From Verrucomicrobiaceae bacterium (GTDB taxonomy: Bacteria > Verrucomicrobiota > Verrucomicrobiia > Chthoniobacterales > JAATET01): 38,986 nt of DNA. Of the stretch, positions 1 through 8,642 are shown one piece after another. The DNA lies in the NCBI GenBank assembly GCA_027488755.1, contig JAIYAZ010000005.1, forward strand, positions 1-38,986, written 5' to 3'. The notes under the pieces were generated by a model that made no database searches, was not told where the DNA came from, and saw nothing but the letters and a program-made list of their open reading frames with translations. A program made the position numbers and the translations under genes. The stretch's first letter is position 1. Every line of letters starts with the position of its first letter.

Positions 1-1
1 C

Positions 2-1102
2 CTCGTCGGCAACGCCATGCTCCCCGGATTCACCGCGCCGAAGATTCTCTGGCTCAAACGCCACGAGCCGGAAAACTTCGCCCGCCTCGCCCACACGCTG
101 CTCCCGCACGATTACCTGAACTTCGTCCTCACCGGCACGTTCACGATGGAATTCGGCGACGCCTCCGGCACCGCCCTGCTCGACATCAAGACCCGCACCT
201 GGTCCGCGCCCGTGGCCAGCGCCATCGACGCAAAGGTGCTCGGCACCCTGCCCGCCGTCCAATCCTCCCGCGAGCCCGCCGGCACCCTGCGCGACGACCT
301 CCTCACCCGCTGGGGCTTCACCGCTCCCGTCGTGGTGAGCGCCGGCGGCGGCGACAACATGATGGGCGCCATCGGCACCGGCAACGTCCAGCCCGGCGCC
401 ATGACCGCCAGCCTCGGCACTTCCGGCACGCTCTACGCCTACGCGGCCAGCCCCGTCATCGACCCCGACGGAGAAATCGCCGGCTTCTGCGACAGCACAG
501 GCGCCTGGCTCCCGCTGCTTTGCACGATGAACGTGACCGTCGCCACCGAGCACGTGCGCAAGCTCTTCGGGTGGAGCCACGATCAATTCGAGCAGGCCGC
601 CGCCGCCATCGCGCCGGGCGCGGACGGACTCACCTTCCTGCCCTACCTCCAGGGCGAGCGCACCCCGAACTACCCGAACGCCTCCGGCGTGCTGCACGGC
701 CTCACCACCGCGAACTACACGCCCGGCCACCTCGCCCGCGCCACGATCGAGGGCGTCACCCTCGGCCTCGCCTACGGCATGGAAAAATTCCGCCACCTCG
801 GCGTGAACCCCACCGAAATCCGTCTCATCGGCGGCGGCAGCCGTAGCGCGCTCTGGCGTCAGCTCTGCGCCGACATCTTCGGCGCCCCCGTCGTCACGCT
901 CGAGCAATCCGAGGGGGCCGCCCTCGGCGGTGCGATCCAGGCCCTCGCCCTCGTCGAGGAGCAATCCATTCCCGCCCTCGCCGCGCGCCTCGTCCGCCTC
1001 AACGAAGCCGAACGCTGCCTGCCCCGGCCGGAACTCACCGCCCTCTACGCGGAGAAACTCGCCGCGCAGACCGCCCTCGGCCGCACGCTCTTCGCCGCGT
1101 AA
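2..1102 (+). CDS. xylB: Xylulokinase, C-terminal 366 residues (5' end outside window)
   Basis: FGGY-family sugar kinase that phosphorylates D-xylulose to xylulose 5-phosphate, feeding the pentose phosphate pathway in the cytoplasm. The reading frame is open from the left edge, so about 130 residues of a roughly 490-500 residue enzyme are missing. Seen in the sequence: the XylB-typical PGFTAPKILWL segment, the DYLNFVLTG segment, the SAGGGDNMMGAIGTG loop, SLGTSGTLYAY, and in the second FGGY domain GGGSRSALWRQL followed by EGAALGGAIQAL, which form the nucleotide site. The family assignment is strong. Specificity for xylulose rather than another ketose is inferred from similarity to the E. coli XylB pattern. 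The gene ends only 6 bases from the stop of the convergent glycosyltransferase gene. Confidence 0.9.
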   Translation, partial: LVGNAMLPGFTAPKILWLKRHEPENFARLAHTLLPHDYLNFVLTGTFTMEFGDASGTALLDIKTRTWSAPVASAIDAKVLGTLPAVQSSREPAGTLRDDLLTRWGFTAPVVVSAGGGDNMMGAIGTGNVQPGAMTASLGTSGTLYAYAASPVIDPDGEIAGFCDSTGAWLPLLCTMNVTVATEHVRKLFGWSHDQFEQAAAAIAPGADGLTFLPYLQGERTPNYPNASGVLHGLTTANYTPGHLARATIEGVTLGLAYGMEKFRHLGVNPTEIRLIGGGSRSALWRQLCADIFGAPVVTLEQSEGAALGGAIQALALVEEQSIPALAARLVRLNEAERCLPRPELTALYAEKLAAQTALGRTLFAA

Positions 1103-1108
1103 CGCCGC

Positions 1109-3511
1109 CTACTCCGGCGACGCCGCCCAAAACCGCTCGAAGGCCTCGTGCCAGTCGCGCGACTCGACTTTCTTGCGCGCGGCCGTCGCCATCGAAACCC
1201 GCAACGCCGGATCCACCGCCAGCCGGCGCACGCGGTCGGCGATCTGCTCCACGTCATGCGCCCGGGTGATGTAGCCATCCACCCCGTCCTCGATCAAATC
1301 CCGCGGACCGCCCACATCGCTCACGATCACGGGCAGCGCGCTGGCGTGGGCCTCAAGCACCACGTTGCCAAACGTGTCCGTCGTGCTCGGGAAGACAAAG
1401 AAATCCGCCGACGCGTAGCCGTTCGCAAGATCCTCCCCGCGCAGGTAGCCGGTGAAAATTGCGTCGGGCAGCAGCCGCTTCATCTCGGCAAGATACGGCC
1501 CGTCGCCGACAAAAACCGGCCGCACCGGCAACTGCCATTCCGCCAGCCGCTGCGTGACCGCCACGATGGTATCGAGCCCCTTCTCCTTGGAAACCCGGCC
1601 GACGTAGAGCATGGCCATCTCACCCTCGCGCAGACCACGCGAACGCCAGAACTCCGCGCTGCGCCGCTCAGGCCGGAAGAGATCGATGTCGAGCCCGCGC
1701 GGAAGAATGCGGAGCTTTTCGGCCGGAATGCCGCGCGCCGCCCAACTCTTCCGGTAGTCCTCGGAGTTCACCCACACGACGTCGAGCTGGCTGTAAAACC
1801 AGTGCATGAAATTCCAAGTGAGCGTCTCCATGAAGGAGTCATCCGTAAGAATCCGCACGTATTGCGGGAAGTCCGTGTGATAAATGCCCGCCGTCCGCAG
1901 CCCGAGCACCTTGGCGGCCGCCAACGCGACCAGCCCGACCGGACCGGGCGTGCTGATGATGATCTCGCCGAAGTTCTCGCGCGCGATCCAGTCCACGATC
2001 GCGAGGATCGGCGGAAAACTCAGGCGCTGCAGCTCATACTCGGGCAGCTCGAACTCGCCAACCGGCGGGAAATTTTTCAGCGGGATGCCCATCTCCTCGA
2101 TCTCGGAGCGCGACACGACGACCGTGATGTCATGACCCGTCGCCACGCCGGCCGCCGTCATGCGCCGGATCGTCGTCGCCACGCCGTTCACGTCCTCAAG
2201 CGTGTCGGTGAACCACACGCGCCGCGTGTTGCTCAGCCCCGGCGGCACCTCGCCGCAGGCCGCCACGCTCAGCTCGCGCAGCAACGCGCGGCGCGGCATG
2301 CGGAAGGCATGAATGTAGGGGCTCAGCAGCGCGACAATCGGCACCAGCGGACTGATCGTCTGGATGCTCTCGATGAACTTGCCCCCCGTGATCTGCGCGA
2401 TGAACTGCGTGAAAAACCGGTAGCCGAGCTGGTTGGCCATCAGGTTGGCCATGAGGAACGCCCGCCGCTCCGGCTCGGGCACGCCGGTCGTCACCGTGGC
2501 CAGCGCCGCCTTCACGCTCGGCTGCGAGAAGTAACCCGAGAGTTCCTTCCACAGCGAGGCGTTGCCCGGCTTAGCCATCTCGAAAATCTTCCCGCTCAGC
2601 ACGCCCTGCGCGAGAAAGCTCATCTTTTCGCCGAAGGTGAACACGGTCGGATCGCGCCCCTCCATGAAGCGCGAAAACATCTTCTCCACGAGCCCCATGC
2701 CCGGCTCGTCGCTGCGCACGGCAAAGCGGTCCTTCGCAAACTGGAACGCGACGTTATACGTGCCATGCGCCATCACCAGCGCGTCGCCCGGCTTGCCGCC
2801 CGTCTCGCAGCGGCCCGCCGCGACGTGCGCGAGAAACTCCGCGGGGCTTGCCGCCGGGGGCGTGCCCGTCCACGCGCGGCCCGGTTGAACGCCGCCGTGA
2901 TCGTCCGATCCGCCGATGAGCACCTTGCGCCACGGCTCCTCGTGCGTCGGCTCGAGGCCAGTGTTCGCTACGAATCGCTCGATGTCCCGCGGCGTCAACC
3001 TTTCCAGCGCGAACCGCGTCGCCTCGCTCTGCACGGCGCCGTAGCGACCGTTGAGGCCCTCGAAGTGCCGGAAAAGCAGGAGCAGCTTTTGAAAGTGCCG
3101 CGGGGTGAGCTGGTCATTGAGCGGATGAAACGGGTGGGCGATCGCGTGCACGAGACCCGCGCCGGCGAGGTAGGCCTGAAACTGGTAAATGTTCCCCCGC
3201 AGTTCCTGGATGTCACGGTGCTGCGCCTCCGTCAGGCCGTAAACGAGCACATGGACCTTGCAGCCGTCCTCGGGGAAGGCCGCCGTCACCTCCTCGCTCA
3301 AAAACACCCCCGGCAACGCGCCGATCTCCAGGCCGCCCGCCAGCGTGTCCTGATCCGTGATCGTCACAAACTGCATCCCGCTCCCGCGCAGCTTGTCGTA
3401 AAGCGCCTTCGGGTCGGTGTAGCTCGCCGGAAAGTCTAGCCGCCGCAGCGCCCAATCGGCCGCCCGCGTGCTGAATTTCGAATAAACGTGAAGGTCGGCG
3501 CGGGCTCTCAT
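1109..3511 (-). CDS. PHP-domain / GT4 glycosyltransferase fusion protein
   Basis: An 800-residue two-part protein. Residues 1 to about 260 resemble a PHP (polymerase and histidinol phosphatase) domain: ADLHVYSKFS at the start, TITDQD at 51-55, HAIAHPFHPLND near 122-133 and GGSDDHGG near 205-212. A middle part of about 170 residues with no recognised motif follows. From about residue 430 there is a GT-B glycosyltransferase of family GT4, with the nucleotide-sugar site GRVSKEKG near 635 and an E-x7-E-like block, DTFGNVVLEAHA, near 720. Two expected PHP metal ligands are changed (second His of DLHxH to Tyr10, His of TDHD to Gln54), so hydrolase activity is uncertain. The GT part resembles lipid-glycan mannosyl/glucosyl transferases such as MgtA or SQD2; donor and acceptor are unknown. 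The start ATG overlaps the stop of the upstream DUF2334 gene (ATGA), which implies translational coupling. Confidence 0.85.
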   Translation of the reverse strand: MRARADLHVYSKFSTRAADWALRRLDFPASYTDPKALYDKLRGSGMQFVTITDQDTLAGGLEIGALPGVFLSEEVTAAFPEDGCKVHVLVYGLTEAQHRDIQELRGNIYQFQAYLAGAGLVHAIAHPFHPLNDQLTPRHFQKLLLLFRHFEGLNGRYGAVQSEATRFALERLTPRDIERFVANTGLEPTHEEPWRKVLIGGSDDHGGVQPGRAWTGTPPAASPAEFLAHVAAGRCETGGKPGDALVMAHGTYNVAFQFAKDRFAVRSDEPGMGLVEKMFSRFMEGRDPTVFTFGEKMSFLAQGVLSGKIFEMAKPGNASLWKELSGYFSQPSVKAALATVTTGVPEPERRAFLMANLMANQLGYRFFTQFIAQITGGKFIESIQTISPLVPIVALLSPYIHAFRMPRRALLRELSVAACGEVPPGLSNTRRVWFTDTLEDVNGVATTIRRMTAAGVATGHDITVVVSRSEIEEMGIPLKNFPPVGEFELPEYELQRLSFPPILAIVDWIARENFGEIIISTPGPVGLVALAAAKVLGLRTAGIYHTDFPQYVRILTDDSFMETLTWNFMHWFYSQLDVVWVNSEDYRKSWAARGIPAEKLRILPRGLDIDLFRPERRSAEFWRSRGLREGEMAMLYVGRVSKEKGLDTIVAVTQRLAEWQLPVRPVFVGDGPYLAEMKRLLPDAIFTGYLRGEDLANGYASADFFVFPSTTDTFGNVVLEAHASALPVIVSDVGGPRDLIEDGVDGYITRAHDVEQIADRVRRLAVDPALRVSMATAARKKVESRDWHEAFERFWAASPE

Positions 3512-4302
3512 GAGGCGGAATCGTCGCGGGCGCGCTGGCGCCCGAGCCAGTCCTCATAGGTGATGGCCTCCCGCGTCGCAAGCGCGCGGCGGAGACATTT
3601 TCGCGCGTGCCGGCGGATTTGCGGAAACGCCCAGTCCGGCGGGTGCAAACCCACCCGCACCAGCGGCCGGTCGCCCAGTGCCCGCAGCAACGCGGAGTTC
3701 CACCCCAGGCTCACGACCCGGCGCCAAACCGCCCGCACGCTATAAACCAGACTCTGCGAACGATGCACCTCGTCCCGCTCCAGGTCCTCCACCCGGCCGA
3801 TCCGCGTCGTGTAGGCATAGCCCGCCCGACGCACCGCCCGCTCCGCCTGCTCGCCCAGCAACCAGGCCGGCGCGATGAACCCGACCGGCGCCAGCCCCAC
3901 GGACCGGAACTCCTCCCGTGCTTGCGTCACCCGCGCGAGCGCCTCGGCCTCGTCCAAATCATAAAACTCCCCCTCCCCCGCCGTGTAACTCTCCGTCATA
4001 AGCCGCGTCCCCAGCCCCACCCCCGGCCGGGACTCCCGCTGGTGAAAATACCCGTGCACCACCGCCTCATGCCCCGCCGCCACCATCTCGCGCAACCACG
4101 CGCAAAACTCCGGGTCCGCCTGAAAATGACCGCGATGATGGTGGTTCGGGATCACCAGCAACGACGTCCGCGCCACCCCGATCTCCGCCAGATCGGCCAG
4201 CATCTGCCGCGTCACCCCCGCCGTGCGCGGGCTCACGTCGTGAATCGACACCACCAGCCCGCGCTCCTGGCCGGGGGGAAGTTTGGGGGACCTGATTTGC
4301 AT
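3508..4302 (-). CDS. DUF2334 polysaccharide-deacetylase-like protein
   Basis: A 264-residue protein with the NodB/polysaccharide-deacetylase-like fold of the DUF2334 (COG3233) group. Visible signatures are LVVSIHDVSP near the N-terminus (metal-binding Asp after His), IPNHHHRG, HEAVVHGYFH (the H-x3-H metal pair) and GFIAPAWL (the PxW block), in the family order. The substrate is unknown; relatives are presumed to act on cell-surface sugars. The chosen ATG at 4302 has GGGAG four bases upstream on the minus strand; an in-frame ATG at 4317 would add five residues. No signal peptide is evident. The gene overlaps the following PHP-glycosyltransferase by 4 bases, so the two probably act together on an envelope glycan (inference). 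It faces away from ftsH, with only about 35-50 bases between the two starts. Confidence 0.8.
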   Translation of the reverse strand: MQIRSPKLPPGQERGLVVSIHDVSPRTAGVTRQMLADLAEIGVARTSLLVIPNHHHRGHFQADPEFCAWLREMVAAGHEAVVHGYFHQRESRPGVGLGTRLMTESYTAGEGEFYDLDEAEALARVTQAREEFRSVGLAPVGFIAPAWLLGEQAERAVRRAGYAYTTRIGRVEDLERDEVHRSQSLVYSVRAVWRRVVSLGWNSALLRALGDRPLVRVGLHPPDWAFPQIRRHARKCLRRALATREAITYEDWLGRQRARDDSAS

Positions 4303-4350
4303 TCGACTCCCGCGCATGTTACCTGACAGGATTGCCTGAACAGAAGCCCC

Positions 4351-6453
4351 ATGTCCGATAACGATCCCCGCAGCCCTAAAAATCAACGCCCGAACGGCGG
4401 CGACCCCCAGTTTAATTGGCGGGGCGTCGTTTTCCTCGCCGTCACCATCGCGCTGCTCGGCGGAGCCTTTCTCTTCCGCGGGGGCTCGTTGATGCAGAAC
4501 GAGACCATCACCTACCCCGTTTTCCAGCAACTCGTCGCCGAGAACAAAATCGTCGCCAACGAGCAGCAGCCGCTCAAATACATCGTCGAGCAGGGCAGCA
4601 AAATCGAATACCTCTCCGGCTTCTACCGGAAGACCGGCAGCGCCAGCGTCAGCACCCCGGCCGCCACGCCCTCCAGCCCCGCGGCCACCGCCCTCGGCAT
4701 CAAGCCCGTCGACCCCGCCAACGTCCCCTTCCGCGTCAACGTCTTCGCCCAAAGCAACGGCCCGGAAATCCGCGAACTCCTGGCCAAGGCCAAGATCCCC
4801 GTCACCTACGTCGAGGACAGCAACATGCTCGCGCAGATCCTCGCCGGATTCCTGCCCATCGCCCTCTTCCTCCTCATCCTCTACTTCTTCTTCCGCTCGC
4901 AGATCAAAATGGCCGGCAAGGGCGCGCTGAACTTCGGCAAGTCCAAGGCCCGCATGCTCGCCCGCGACAAAAACAAGATCACCTTCAAGGACGTCGCCGG
5001 CGTCGAGGAAGCCAAGGACGAGGTCCAGGAACTCGTCGAATTCCTCAAGGACCCCAAGAAATTCCAGAAGCTCGGCGGCCGCATCCCGAAGGGCGTCCTC
5101 ATGGTCGGCCCTCCCGGCACCGGCAAAACCCTCCTCGCCCGCGCCATCGCCGGCGAGGCCGACGTCCCGTTCTTCTCCATCAGCGGCTCGGACTTCGTGG
5201 AAATGTTCGTCGGCGTCGGCGCGAGCCGCGTGCGCGACATGTTTGAGCAGGGCCGCAAATCCGCCCCCTGCCTCATCTTCATCGACGAAATCGACGCCGT
5301 CGGCCGGCACCGCGGCCATGGCATGGGCGGCGGTCACGACGAACGCGAACAAACCCTCAACCAGCTCCTCGTCGAGATGGACGGCTTCGACGCGCAGGAC
5401 GGCGTCATCATCATCGCCGCGACGAACCGCCCCGACGTCCTCGACCCCGCCCTCCTCCGCCCCGGCCGCTTCGACCGCCAGGTCACCGTGAACCTCCCCG
5501 ACGTCAAGGGCCGCGAGGAAATCCTCCGCGTCCACTCGAAAAAGGTCAAAATGGCCGAAGACGTCGACCTCGGCATCATCGCCCGCGGCACCCCCGGCTT
5601 CTCCGGCGCGGAACTCGCCAACGTCATCAACGAAGCCGCTCTCAGCTCCGCTCGCAAGGGCCTCAAGGCCATCACCACCCACGAGCTCGACGAAGCCCGC
5701 GACAAGGTCCGCTGGGGCCGCGAACGCCGCAGCCTCGCCATGAGCGAATCCGAAAAGATCGCCACCGCCTGGCACGAGGCCGGCCACGCCCTCCTCAACG
5801 TCGTTCTCGAGCACACCCACCCCCTCCACAAGGTCACCATCATCCCGCGCGGCCCCGCGCTCGGTGCCACCATGTATCTCCCCGAGGGCGACAAATACTC
5901 CACCCAGCGCAAGGAAGCCCTCGCCCTCCTCGCCGTCACCATGGGCGGCCGCATCGCCGAGGAAATGTTCACCAACGACGTCTCCAACGGCGCCAGCGGC
6001 GACATCATGCAGGCCACGAAACTCTCCCGCCGCATGGTCTGCGAATGGGGCATGAGCAGCCTCGGCATGATCCGCTTCACCGACGAAAACGAACACGTTT
6101 TCATGGGCCGCGACATGGGCCGCGCCCGAGAATACAGCGAGGCCACCGCCCAGCAAATCGACGCCGAAGTCAAAAAACTCATCGACGACGCCTACGCCCA
6201 CGCCCAGCAGGTCCTCGAACAATACCGCGCCAAGGTCGAGCTCATCGCCAAGGCCCTCCTCGAGTTCGAAACCCTCGAAGGCTCCCAGGTCAAGGACCTC
6301 ATCGAACTCGGCCACATGCGCCAGCCGCCCGTGCCCGCGCCCAAGCCTCCGCCGCTCCCGCCCACCCCGCTGGCCAGCGACGTCCCCGATCCCGTCAAGC
6401 CCCCGCGCCCCGACCTCCCGCCCGGCGGCCTCCCCGCGCCCACCCCGGCCTAA
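4351..6453 (+). CDS. ftsH: ATP-dependent zinc metalloprotease FtsH
   Basis: A 700-residue membrane AAA+ protease that extracts and degrades membrane and short-lived cytosolic proteins. Two membrane segments lie near residues 29-46 and 163-185, with a periplasmic domain of about 115 residues between them. The AAA module has Walker A GPPGTGKT (253-260), Walker B IFIDEID ending at 315, and the second region of homology [20 protein letters not shown] from 356. The protease domain carries HEAGH (475-479) and a third zinc ligand Asp551 in ASGDI. All catalytic residues are present. The C-terminal 42 residues (659-700) contain 20 prolines, which is not usual for FtsH. A perfect hairpin plus T-run terminator follows the stop. 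The symbol is certain at family level. Confidence 0.97.
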   Translation: MSDNDPRSPKNQRPNGGDPQFNWRGVVFLAVTIALLGGAFLFRGGSLMQNETITYPVFQQLVAENKIVANEQQPLKYIVEQGSKIEYLSGFYRKTGSASVSTPAATPSSPAATALGIKPVDPANVPFRVNVFAQSNGPEIRELLAKAKIPVTYVEDSNMLAQILAGFLPIALFLLILYFFFRSQIKMAGKGALNFGKSKARMLARDKNKITFKDVAGVEEAKDEVQELVEFLKDPKKFQKLGGRIPKGVLMVGPPGTGKTLLARAIAGEADVPFFSISGSDFVEMFVGVGASRVRDMFEQGRKSAPCLIFIDEIDAVGRHRGHGMGGGHDEREQTLNQLLVEMDGFDAQDGVIIIAATNRPDVLDPALLRPGRFDRQVTVNLPDVKGREEILRVHSKKVKMAEDVDLGIIARGTPGFSGAELANVINEAALSSARKGLKAITTHELDEARDKVRWGRERRSLAMSESEKIATAWHEAGHALLNVVLEHTHPLHKVTIIPRGPALGATMYLPEGDKYSTQRKEALALLAVTMGGRIAEEMFTNDVSNGASGDIMQATKLSRRMVCEWGMSSLGMIRFTDENEHVFMGRDMGRAREYSEATAQQIDAEVKKLIDDAYAHAQQVLEQYRAKVELIAKALLEFETLEGSQVKDLIELGHMRQPPVPAPKPPPLPPTPLASDVPDPVKPPRPDLPPGGLPAPTPA

Positions 6454-6497
6454 ACCTCTTCCCCGCAGCGCGCCCCCTCGCACGCCCGCCCCCCCTC

Positions 6498-6528
6498 GCG
6501 CCGCCCCTCACCGGGCGGCGCTTTTTTT
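6498..6528 (+). terminator. Rho-independent terminator of ftsH
   Basis: A perfect 9-bp GC stem (GCGCCGCCC at 6498-6506 with GGGCGGCGC at 6513-6521), a 6-base loop and seven T residues at 6522-6528. It lies 45 bases after the ftsH stop and before the porin gene, so the two genes are separate transcription units. Confidence 0.9.
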
Positions 6529-6581
6529 GCGCGTTTTCGCTTCCCCAACTCCATTCGACCGCTTATTTGAGAAAGAGTCTC

Positions 6582-7976
6582 ATGTTCATAAGTCCTATGC
6601 GTCTTCCCTATCTCCTGCTCCCCGCCTTGCTGGCCGCCGGCGCGCTGACCCTCACCAGCGCTCCCGCGCAGCAGCAAATCCTCCAGGATCAGGAATCCAC
6701 CCCGGGCCCCCTCACCGCTTGGCTTGACGGCGAACACGCCCTCGGCGACCTCAACGGAACCCGCACCTTCCTCGAAAACAAGGGCGTCGAATTCTTCGGC
6801 GGCTACACCGCCGAGGTCTGGGGAAACACCCGCGGCGGCCTCAAAACCGGAGCCGTCTACACCGGCCTGCTCGACTTCGGCCTCAACCTCGACTTCGAAA
6901 AACTCGTCGGCTGGCAGGGCGCCAGCTTCAGCACCACCTGGCTCTGGCTCAGCGGTCGCGACGCCTCCGAGGACCTCGTCGGCAATTCCCTCACCATCTC
7001 AAACATCGCCGGCTTCAACACCTTCCGGAACCTCGAGCTCTGGTTCCAGCAGGAGCTCTGGGCCCGCGAAAACGGCCCCGCCCTGCTCTCCCTGCGCGTC
7101 GGCCAGCTCACCGCCGACAGCGAGTTCCTCATCTCCGACTACGCCGCCACCTTTATCAACGGCACCTTCGGCTGGCCCGACTTCGCCTACACAAACCTCC
7201 CCGAAGGCGGCCCCGGCTACCCCATGGGCGCGCCCGGCGTCCGCCTCGCCGTCTCGCCAACGCCCTGGCTCACCGTCCTCGCCGCCGCCTACCAGGGCAA
7301 CGTCTTCGCGCAAAACGTCAACCGCGCCGGCTTCTACTGGCGCCTCGACCGCACCCAGGGCTACACGTGGCTCGGCGAAAGCCAGTTCCGCTGGAACCAC
7401 GCCGCCGAAGAGACCGGCCTCCCCGGCCAGCTCAAACTCGGGGCCTGGTTCAGCTCCGCGAACTTCGCCGCCGCCTCCGGCGACACCATCTACTGGGGCA
7501 ACTCCGGCTACTACGCCGTCCTCGACCAGATGCTCTTCCGCGAAGGCGAACCCGCCACCCCGCCCACCGACGGCAAGACCACCGCGAAATCATTCAAAGA
7601 GCCCGTCCCCCTGGAGAAATCCAGCCAGGGCCTCGATGCCTTCGGCCGCATCTCCTTCAACCCCCAGGACCGCAACACCATCGGCTTCTACTTCGACGCC
7701 GGCCTCGTCTACACCGGCCTCATCCCCGGCCGCGACGACGACCAACTCGGCCTCGCCCTCGGCTTCGCCGACCTCAGCAACGGCGCCGCGCAAACCCTCT
7801 TCGACGAAGGCTCCCGCCAGGTCGGCTACGAAGCCGTCCTCGAACTCACCTACGTCGCGCAAATCACCCCCTGGCTCAGCCTCCAGCCCGACGCCCAATA
7901 CATCATCCGCCCCGGCAGCACCGGCGACCTCGGCAACGCCTTCGTCCTCGGCGCCCGCGCCGCCGTCACCTTCTAA
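6582..7976 (+). CDS. OprB-type carbohydrate-selective porin
   Basis: A 464-residue outer-membrane beta-barrel protein of the OprB family, which forms channels favouring sugars. The N-terminus from the internal Met at 6597 is a signal peptide (MRLPYLLLPALLAAGALTL, cleavage after SAPA). The body alternates aromatic-rich strands such as FFGGYTAEVWGNTRGG, GLLDFGLNLDFEKL, LSLRVGQLTADSEFL and FINGTFGWPDF, typical of OprB, and ends in Phe, as outer-membrane barrels do for BAM recognition. ATG 6582 has a purine-rich GAAAGAG four bases upstream; starting at 6597 would remove five residues and give a cleaner signal peptide. The gene stands alone after the ftsH terminator. Transported substrate is not readable from the sequence. 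Confidence 0.85.
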   Translation: MFISPMRLPYLLLPALLAAGALTLTSAPAQQQILQDQESTPGPLTAWLDGEHALGDLNGTRTFLENKGVEFFGGYTAEVWGNTRGGLKTGAVYTGLLDFGLNLDFEKLVGWQGASFSTTWLWLSGRDASEDLVGNSLTISNIAGFNTFRNLELWFQQELWARENGPALLSLRVGQLTADSEFLISDYAATFINGTFGWPDFAYTNLPEGGPGYPMGAPGVRLAVSPTPWLTVLAAAYQGNVFAQNVNRAGFYWRLDRTQGYTWLGESQFRWNHAAEETGLPGQLKLGAWFSSANFAAASGDTIYWGNSGYYAVLDQMLFREGEPATPPTDGKTTAKSFKEPVPLEKSSQGLDAFGRISFNPQDRNTIGFYFDAGLVYTGLIPGRDDDQLGLALGFADLSNGAAQTLFDEGSRQVGYEAVLELTYVAQITPWLSLQPDAQYIIRPGSTGDLGNAFVLGARAAVTF

Positions 7977-7997
7977 ACCCGCGCGCCCTCCCCCCGC

Positions 7998-8067
7998 TGT
8001 AGCGGCGGTGTATGACCGCCGAACCCCTCCCAATCAACCGCCCCGCCCGCGGCTGCCGCGCGATCAC
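7998..8067 (+). repeat. Intergenic hairpin repeat, copy A
   Basis: A palindrome with arms CGGCGGT (8003-8009) and ACCGCCG (8015-8021) around the loop GTATG. A near-identical 24-base core (one mismatch) occurs at 14590-14613. The similarity resumes after an 8-base length difference: 8041-8067 matches 14641-14667 at 24 of 27 positions. Copy A lies between the porin and the metal-efflux operon. It looks like a REP-type element; no T-run follows, so a role as terminator is not supported. Confidence 0.7.
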
Positions 8068-8082
8068 CCGCTGGCTCGGCGT

Positions 8083-8111
8083 TTGACATCCCGCGCGGAC
8101 GCGCCTATCTC
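8083..8111 (+). promoter_or_regulatory. Sigma-70-type promoter of the metal-efflux operon
   Basis: A perfect -35 TTGACA at 8083-8088, a 17-base spacer, and a -10-like TATCTC at 8106-8111. Six bases separate the -10 hexamer from TTG 8118 and nine from ATG 8121, so the transcript would be essentially leaderless. No operator palindrome is obvious. Confidence 0.6.
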
Positions 8112-8120
8112 AGCCCCTTG

Positions 8121-8453
8121 ATGGATTTCTTCCGCCGCCACGCCGCCCTCTTCTGGGCGCTTGCCTTCCTCCTCTGGGCGGGCACCGGCGTCGCGCACAC
8201 CTCCGCCCTGGCCGACGAAACGCACTGCGAAGTCGCATGCACCACGGGTGAACTTCCGGATGCCCCCGTCCATCCGCAGCCGGATTCCTCCGCCTCGCAC
8301 TGCTGCCACGCCTTCTCCCCGGGCAATCTCCCGCCCGCCATCTGCGCCGTGCCGCCGCGCTGCCTCCGACTTTCCGCCTGGCTCAGCCTGGCCCCCGCCG
8401 CCGCGCCCGATGCCCCCGCGCGCGAGATCGATCACCCGCCCCAATTGTCCTGA
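8121..8453 (+). CDS. Small Cys/His-rich exported protein at head of efflux operon
   Basis: A 110-residue protein I cannot assign to a family. The N-terminus (residues 7-25) is hydrophobic and looks like a signal peptide or membrane anchor. The remainder contains six cysteines (36, 40, 61, 62, 75, 81) and several histidines, including HCEVAC and HCCHAF, which suggests metal binding in the periplasm. Its place before a CzcC/B/A-like operon recalls CzcI-type or DUF2946-like small proteins at the head of metal resistance loci, but that is inference from position. The start is ATG 8121; an in-frame TTG at 8118 lies exactly 6 bases after the -10 hexamer. The 185 bases to the next large gene hold a 7-bp GC hairpin (8461-8477) and an 18-codon leader. 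Confidence 0.65.
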   Translation: MDFFRRHAALFWALAFLLWAGTGVAHTSALADETHCEVACTTGELPDAPVHPQPDSSASHCCHAFSPGNLPPAICAVPPRCLRLSAWLSLAPAAAPDAPAREIDHPPQLS

Positions 8454-8574
8454 GGCCTCCCGGGCGCATTGCGCCCGCGCATCGCGTTGACCGGGCCCTC
8501 GCACCCGCCCGCCGGCACCATCCACCGGCCGTCTCCCCACCGCCAGCCGGAGGTCCGTCCTCCGCTCAACCTTC

Positions 8575-8578
8575 AGGA
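8575..8578 (+). promoter_or_regulatory. Shine-Dalgarno AGGA for the leader ORF before the CzcC-like gene
   Basis: AGGA sits seven bases before ATG 8586, an ideal spacing. It is one of few clear ribosome binding sites in the window. The CzcC-like start at 8639 has none. Confidence 0.55.
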
Positions 8579-8585
8579 CCACCCC

Positions 8586-8642
8586 ATGCCCGCCAAAACC
8601 CTGCTTCCGCTCGCGCACTCCGACCCGCACCCCGAGCCATGA
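8586..8642 (+). CDS. 18-residue leader peptide coupled to the CzcC-like gene
   Basis: A short ORF, MPAKTLLPLAHSDPHPEP, with a well-placed AGGA site. Its stop TGA overlaps the CzcC-like start (ATGA at 8639-8642), the arrangement seen when ribosomes terminating one frame re-initiate in the next. Because the CzcC-like gene has no ribosome binding site of its own, this ORF may deliver ribosomes to it. The peptide has two histidines and three acidic residues but no known function. It could be a chance ORF; the site plus the overlap is the only evidence. Confidence 0.45.
   Translation: MPAKTLLPLAHSDPHPEP

Noticed and set aside
1148-3439. A 763-codon plus-strand frame opposite the PHP-glycosyltransferase gene
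   Set aside because: The Arg/His/Pro-rich translation has no motif; the minus-strand frame has clear GT4 and PHP signatures.
4318-6483. Upstream extension of the DUF2334 frame across ftsH
   Set aside because: The extra 700 residues are low-complexity Gly/Asp/Glu antisense to FtsH; the conserved protein begins near 4302.
8461-8477. 7-bp GC hairpin after the small Cys-rich gene as a terminator or attenuator
   Set aside because: No T-run follows and the operon genes continue; short GC palindromes are expected by chance in this DNA.
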